A stretch of DNA of 40,651 bases from Rhodobiaceae bacterium (GTDB lineage: Bacteria > Pseudomonadota > Alphaproteobacteria > Rhizobiales > NORP267): positions 1 to 40,651 of the forward strand of contig JAGRLG010000033.1 of assembly GCA_020441905.1 (NCBI GenBank), read 5' to 3'. A model generated the notes under the pieces. The model was given only the letters and a program-made list of their open reading frames with translations. It did not search any database and was not told the DNA's origin. The first letter of the stretch is position 1; the number at the start of each line of letters is the position of its first letter. Of the stretch, positions 36,275-40,651 are shown in pieces. The position numbers and the translations under genes were made by a program.

Positions 36275-39220
36275 CTAATGCGCCTCGTCCCAGTTGTCCG
36301 CCGCCTTGGCATCGACAACGAGGGGAACGGTGAGGGCGATGGCCGGTTCGGGGGCCTGGCGCATGACGCGCCTGGCGACTTCGATTGCCGCTTCGGCCTC
36401 CTCGCGCGGCGCCTCGAAGATCAGTTCGTCGTGGACCTGGAGCAGCATGCGCGCCGCCAGACCTTCCGCCTGCAATGCTTCGGGCATGCGCACCATGGCG
36501 CGGCGGATGATATCGGCGGCGCTGCCCTGGATCGGGGCATTGATGGCGGCGCGCTCCAGAAAGGCGCGGGTCTGCGGATTGGCGCTGGCGATATCGGGGT
36601 AATGGGCCTTGCGGCCGAACAGGGTGGTGACGAAGCCGTGGGCGCGGCAGAAGGCCTTGGTTTCTTCCATATAGTCGCGGATGCCGGGGAAGCGCCTGAA
36701 ATAGGTGTCGATATAGTCTGCGGCCTCGCTGCGCGAAATGCCAAGCTGGTTGGCAAGGCCGAAGGCGGAAATGCCGTAGATGATGCCGAAATTGATCGCC
36801 TTGGCCCGCCGGCGCACCAGCGGGTCCATGCCCTTGACCGGCACGCCGAACATTTCGCTGGCCGTCATGGCGTGAATATCCAGCCCGTCGGCGAAGGCCT
36901 TCTTGAGCGCCGCGATGTCGGCGATATGGGCGAGTACGCGCAATTCGATCTGGCTGTAATCGGCGCTGATCAGAATATTGCCTTTCTCGGCAACGAAGGC
37001 GGTGCGGATGCGCCGTCCCTCCTCCGTGCGCACCGGGATATTCTGCAAATTGGGTTCGGAGGAGGACAGGCGCCCGGTGGTGGTCGCCGCCAGCGCATAG
37101 GAGGTGTGCACGCGCCCGGTCGCGGGGTTTATGAAGCCGGGCAGGGCGTCGGTATAGGTCGAGCGCAGTTTGGCAAGCTGGCGCCAGTCGAGCAGGCGGC
37201 GCGGCAGGTCATGGCCCTGGCCGGCGAGGTCCTCGAGAATATCGGCGCCGGTGGCAAAGGCACCGGTCTTGGTTTTCTTGCCGCCGGGCAGGTTCATTTT
37301 TTCGAACAGGATCTCGCCGACCTGCTTGGGCGAGCCGGGATTGAATTTCTCTCCCGCCAGCTGTTCCAGCTCGGCCTCTATGGCCTCCAGCTTGCGGGCG
37401 AATTCCCCCGACAGGCGGGCCAGAACCTGGCGGTCGACATGAACGCCCTCGCGCTCCATGCGCGCCAGAGTCGCGACCATCGGGCGCTCAAGGGTTTCAT
37501 AGACGCCCGCCATATGCCCGGCGACGAGGCGCGCCTTGAGCAGGCGATGCAGGCGCAAGGTGACGTCGGCATCCTCGGCGGCATAGGCGGTGGCCTCGGC
37601 AATGGGAACGAGGTCGAAGGTGATCTTGTCGCGCCCTTTTCCGGCGACCTCGGTGAAGGGGATCGGCTCGTGGCCGAGATGGAGGCGCGAAAGCTCGTCC
37701 ATGCCATGGCCGTGCCGCCCGGCATCGAGCACATAGGACAGCAGCATGGTGTCGTCGAACGGGGCGATCTCGATGCTGCGGCGCGCCAGGATGAGCCAGT
37801 CATATTTGATATTCTGGCCGATCTTCAGAATTGCCGGGTCTTCAAGAAGCGGTTTCAGCGCCGCCAGGGCCTGCCTGGCATCGATCTGCACCAGATCGCC
37901 GCCGTCGCCCTCCAGGTCGAGGCCGTCGCCCTTGCGGTGGCCCAGCGGGATATAGCAGGCCTTGCCTGGCGCGGTGGCCAGGGAGACGCCGACGAGGTCG
38001 GCCTGCATGGCATCGAGCGAATTGGTTTCGGTGTCCACCGCGACGCTGCCGGCCTCATAGGCTGCCGCGATCCAGCGCTCGAGGGCGGCGATATCGCCCA
38101 CCGTCTCATAGGCCGAACGGTCGATGGCGGTTGTTGCGGCCTCCTTCTCGCGGGCGGCGAGCAACCGGTGCGGCGTTCCTGTGCCTGCGCCGGCTGCCGC
38201 CGGTGCGGGGTGCGGCGTCTGGGGCCGGGATGGGGCGGCCCGGGCGACCGCCGCCTTTGCGCGGCTGCTGCCGGCGGCAAGGCCGGCATCGGCCTCGACG
38301 GCGTCGATATCGGTGCCGGAGGCGGCGGCGACGCGCCGGGTCAGGGTGGTGAATTCCATGGCCTTGAGAAAGGCGATGAGCCTTTCGCCGTCGGGATCGC
38401 GCACCGCCAGTTCCTCGCCGGGCACCTCCAGCGGCACGTCCTGCTTGAGTTCGGCGAGACGGCGCGACATGCGCGCCTGCTCTGCGAAGGAGATGAGATT
38501 CTCGCGCCGCTTGGGCTGCTTGATCTCGCCGGCGCGGGCGAGCAGGGTTTCAAGATCGCCATATTCATTGATGAGCAGGGCGGCGGTCTTGACGCCGATG
38601 CCGGGCACGCCAGGAATATTGTCCACCGAATCCCCGGCCAGCGCCTGCACCTCGACCACCTTGCCGGGACCGACGCCGAACTTTTCCACCACCTCGTCAG
38701 GACCGATGACGCGGTTCTTCATGGTATCGAGCATAGAGACACCGGGGCCGACAAGCTGCATCAGGTCCTTGTCGGAGGCGACGATGGTGACCCTGGCGCC
38801 GCCGTCTGCCGCCTGGCGCGCATAGGTGGCGATGAGATCGTCGGCCTCATAGCCCTCCTGTTCGACGCAGGCGACGTTGAATGCCTGCACGGCTTCGCGC
38901 ATCAGGGGAAATTGCGGCACCAGGTCTTCCGGCGGATCAGGGCGGAGGGCCTTGTAGCCGGGGAAGAACTCGTTGCGGAAACTGACCCCTGAGGCGTCGA
39001 AAACAACCGCGATATGGGTGGGTTTTTCGCCGTTGTCGGCGTCGCGCAGCAGTTTCCACAACATGTTGCAGAAGCCGGCGACGGCGCCAACGGGCAGATT
39101 GTCGGATTTTCGCGTCAGCGGGGGGAGGGCGTGATAGGCCCGGAAGATATAGGAGGAGCCGTCGACAAGGACGACATGATCGCCCTTGCCCGGCGCGTGC
39201 TTGGTGCTGGTTCGGCTCAT
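36275..39220 (-). CDS. polA: DNA polymerase I
   Basis: This 981-residue polymerase has all three domains. The N-terminal 5'-nuclease (VVLVDGSSYIFRAYHALPPL, EGYEADDLIATYA, SVDNIPGVPGIG) is followed by an Ala/Pro-rich linker of about 60 residues. Next are a 3'-5' exonuclease with DTETNS, so proofreading acids are present, and the polymerase domain with TTTGRLSSSEPNLQNIP, DYSQIELR, RRAKAINFGIIYG and LQVHDELIFEA. It fills gaps in excision repair and replaces RNA primers. ATG 39220 gives the family N-terminus; the open frame extends 43 codons upstream without a good start. Confidence 0.97.
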   Translation of the reverse strand: MSRTSTKHAPGKGDHVVLVDGSSYIFRAYHALPPLTRKSDNLPVGAVAGFCNMLWKLLRDADNGEKPTHIAVVFDASGVSFRNEFFPGYKALRPDPPEDLVPQFPLMREAVQAFNVACVEQEGYEADDLIATYARQAADGGARVTIVASDKDLMQLVGPGVSMLDTMKNRVIGPDEVVEKFGVGPGKVVEVQALAGDSVDNIPGVPGIGVKTAALLINEYGDLETLLARAGEIKQPKRRENLISFAEQARMSRRLAELKQDVPLEVPGEELAVRDPDGERLIAFLKAMEFTTLTRRVAAASGTDIDAVEADAGLAAGSSRAKAAVARAAPSRPQTPHPAPAAAGAGTGTPHRLLAAREKEAATTAIDRSAYETVGDIAALERWIAAAYEAGSVAVDTETNSLDAMQADLVGVSLATAPGKACYIPLGHRKGDGLDLEGDGGDLVQIDARQALAALKPLLEDPAILKIGQNIKYDWLILARRSIEIAPFDDTMLLSYVLDAGRHGHGMDELSRLHLGHEPIPFTEVAGKGRDKITFDLVPIAEATAYAAEDADVTLRLHRLLKARLVAGHMAGVYETLERPMVATLARMEREGVHVDRQVLARLSGEFARKLEAIEAELEQLAGEKFNPGSPKQVGEILFEKMNLPGGKKTKTGAFATGADILEDLAGQGHDLPRRLLDWRQLAKLRSTYTDALPGFINPATGRVHTSYALAATTTGRLSSSEPNLQNIPVRTEEGRRIRTAFVAEKGNILISADYSQIELRVLAHIADIAALKKAFADGLDIHAMTASEMFGVPVKGMDPLVRRRAKAINFGIIYGISAFGLANQLGISRSEAADYIDTYFRRFPGIRDYMEETKAFCRAHGFVTTLFGRKAHYPDIASANPQTRAFLERAAINAPIQGSAADIIRRAMVRMPEALQAEGLAARMLLQVHDELIFEAPREEAEAAIEVARRVMRQAPEPAIALTVPLVVDAKAADNWDEAH

Positions 39221-39281
39221 GGGACCGACTATGCCACGGGCGCGCGTCCGTGAAAGCCCCGATGGCGGCTTGGTGCCGGTT

Positions 39282-40316
39282 TTACACAGCCGCCGGCAGG
39301 CCGGCCCTGGCGCCATCGCCGCCAAGGCGCGCCCAGGCCGGGCGGACAAAGAGGAACCGGGCCGGCGTGGCGCGCGTAAGACGCTCTAGAAGGAGCGGGC
39401 CGGAAACGCCGGCAAGGGTGACCAGCGCGGCGATGGCGCCGGGGTCGGGCACGATGCCGGTCTTGAGCAGGGCGACCCGAGCCGCCGCCATGAAGGGCGA
39501 AAAGGCGAGATAGACGATCAGCGAGCGGGCGCCGCAATAGCGCAGGGCATTGAACAGGCGCAGGCGGGCGAGCAGGGCCGAGGCGCAGACCACCGCGCCG
39601 GCGCCCAGGAAGCCGAGAACCAGGCCGATACCCGGCAGGGCGGCCCAGCCCTGGGCCACGAATGCGCCATTGACCAGCCCCCAAAGGCCAAGCAGGGCGA
39701 GAGCGGCACGCGGCCGCGCGCCGGCGAGGGCGGCGAGGCGGAAGACATGGCGGGCGAGGGCATAGCCGGCAAAGAAATAGACATAGCGCGCCGCGAATTC
39801 GTCGATGACGATCGATCCCGTCTCAAGGGGAAGGATTTCCAGCGCGGCGGCGGGCACAAAAACCAGCCACCATGGCCAGTTGCGCACCAGTTTGGTGACG
39901 ACGAAGAAGACCGGCAGCAGGTAGATGAACCACAAGGTGCCGAAAGGCTCGATATAGGAAGCAAGATAGGCAAGAGCGGCACCGCCGGCGCCCTGTTCGG
40001 CAACCAGGGCGGGCGCGCGCAGGGCGAACTGGATGGTGACCCAGAGGGCGTAGAAGTAAACAAAATGAACGACCTTGCGGTCGCCATAGTCGCGCCAGTC
40101 GCGGTCGATGACGCGGCCAAGGAAAAGCCCGGCGATGAGAAAGAAGTCGGGCATGCGGAAGGGGCGGGCAAATTCGATAGCGCCGTGGAGCCAGCTTGGT
40201 TCGCCGAGAGCCTTTTCAACGCCAAGGGTCGAATGCATCATCACCACCATGACGATGCAAAAGCCCTTGGCATAATCGACCCAGTCGACCCGTTTTGAGG
40301 CAAGCGGTCCCGCCAT
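39282..40316 (-). CDS. Acyltransferase 3 / OpgC-like integral membrane protein
   Basis: This 344-residue protein has about ten hydrophobic helices. It begins RVDWVDYAKGFCIVMVVMMHS, cited here by its pieces DWVDYAKG and VVMMHS, the conserved acyltransferase-3 start including the catalytic-type His. RMPDFFLIAGLFLGR and GTLWFIYLLPVFF follow. These proteins O-acylate or succinylate sugars, glucans and lipid head groups at the inner membrane. The target here is unknown. ATG 40316 is chosen because AAGGAG (40325-40330) is 8 nt upstream. The open frame extends 65 codons further, but through the regulatory hairpin. Confidence 0.87.
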   Translation of the reverse strand: MAGPLASKRVDWVDYAKGFCIVMVVMMHSTLGVEKALGEPSWLHGAIEFARPFRMPDFFLIAGLFLGRVIDRDWRDYGDRKVVHFVYFYALWVTIQFALRAPALVAEQGAGGAALAYLASYIEPFGTLWFIYLLPVFFVVTKLVRNWPWWLVFVPAAALEILPLETGSIVIDEFAARYVYFFAGYALARHVFRLAALAGARPRAALALLGLWGLVNGAFVAQGWAALPGIGLVLGFLGAGAVVCASALLARLRLFNALRYCGARSLIVYLAFSPFMAAARVALLKTGIVPDPGAIAALVTLAGVSGPLLLERLTRATPARFLFVRPAWARLGGDGARAGLPAAV

Positions 40317-40324
40317 GGTACAGT

Positions 40325-40367
40325 CTCCTTGCAAATTGCATGCGCGCAGAAGGTATTTTGCAAGGAG
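40325..40367 (-). promoter_or_regulatory. Inverted repeat covering the acyltransferase ribosome-binding site
   Basis: CTCCTTGCAAA (40325-40335) and TTTGCAAGGAG (40357-40367) are perfect 11-bp complements with a 21-nt loop. In the minus-strand mRNA the downstream arm contains AAGGAG, the ribosome-binding site of the acyltransferase, so pairing would mask it. Alternatively it is a DNA operator: TTGCAA (40358-40363) and TGCAAT (40335-40340) are 17 bp apart and could be the promoter itself. Confidence 0.6.
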
Positions 40368-40501
40368 CAGGCCAGTTGCCGGCAAATGCGTGGCGGCCAG
40401 GGCAGGCCGGCGCGTTGCCGGCCGGATCCGCGCCCATTGCGGCGTGGCGGCAGCAGGCGCAACAGCCACGCCGGAGGGCGGAAAATTGCCGCCAAGGCGC
40501 A

Positions 40502-40530
40502 TTGCCGGCACCGGATTGTTCGGCTATTGT
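40502..40530 (+). promoter_or_regulatory. Candidate promoter of tRNA-Arg
   Basis: TTGCCG (40502-40507) and TATTGT (40525-40530) are separated by 17 bp. Transcription would start near 40537, about 38 nt before the tRNA. The bases after the -10 are GC-rich (CCGCCCCGCGCGCGC), like the discriminators of stringently controlled stable-RNA promoters. Confidence 0.6.
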
Positions 40531-40574
40531 CCGCCCCGCGCGCGCAACCGCGCGAGCCGCGCCGCGCGGCCGAG

Positions 40575-40651
<77 letters not shown>

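Overview
The window is a GC-rich chromosomal segment from an alphaproteobacterium. The evidence is a set of lineage-typical genes: a DivL-type pseudo-histidine kinase with tyrosine in place of histidine, the ChvG/ChvI two-component system joined to a short HPr kinase, alpha-type AddA/AddB, a FYDLN-acid protein beside aroA, and a fused TsaE/sugar-kinase gene beside a MurU-like gene. Hyphomicrobiales (Rhizobiales) or a close neighbour is my best guess, but this is inference from gene content and order only. Most of the window is core housekeeping sequence. I see no insertion sequence, phage module, CRISPR array or obvious foreign island.

Layout. 1-760: tRNA-Ala(GGC) with a strong terminator and an acidic zinc-ribbon (FYDLN) protein, both on the minus strand. 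949-12095, plus strand: aroA-cmk-rpsA, then sppA-ihfB-lapA, then trpF-trpB-trpA-accD-folC (tryptophan synthesis, malonyl-CoA and folate). 12163-30171, minus strand: an 18-kb collinear block read as chvI-chvG-hprK, EIIA-HPr, ahcY, divL-tsaE/amgK-murU-addB-addA, trxA. Several junctions are 4-bp stop/start overlaps. 30359-34479, plus strand: a HugZ-like flavin/heme-fold protein, pckA with a clear terminator, and a gamma-glutamyltransferase. 34486-40316, minus strand: a secreted metallo-beta-lactamase-fold protein, a MarR regulator with a C-terminal cysteine cluster, polA and a membrane acyltransferase. The window ends exactly at the CCA of a plus-strand tRNA-Arg(CCG).

How the genes work together. 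ChvG/ChvI (envelope stress and acid sensing in relatives) is translationally coupled to HprK, which should phosphorylate the HPr encoded nearby. With the mannose-type EIIA this makes a regulatory PTS without sugar permease domains, and pckA (gluconeogenesis) lies just across the divergent region. DivL (cell-cycle control), TsaE (t6A tRNA modification), AmgK/MurU (peptidoglycan recycling) and AddAB (double-strand break repair) share one tightly packed transcription unit.

The most interesting non-coding signals are an 11-bp inverted repeat covering the ribosome-binding site of the acyltransferase gene, a palindrome inside the promoter spacer of the MarR gene with a probably leaderless start, an AT-rich operator-like palindrome beside the ahcY promoter, and an 11-bp direct repeat spaced by 42 bp in the chvI/hugZ divergent region. 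I do not see a clearly novel multi-gene system. The best leads are regulatory sites and unusual protein variants.
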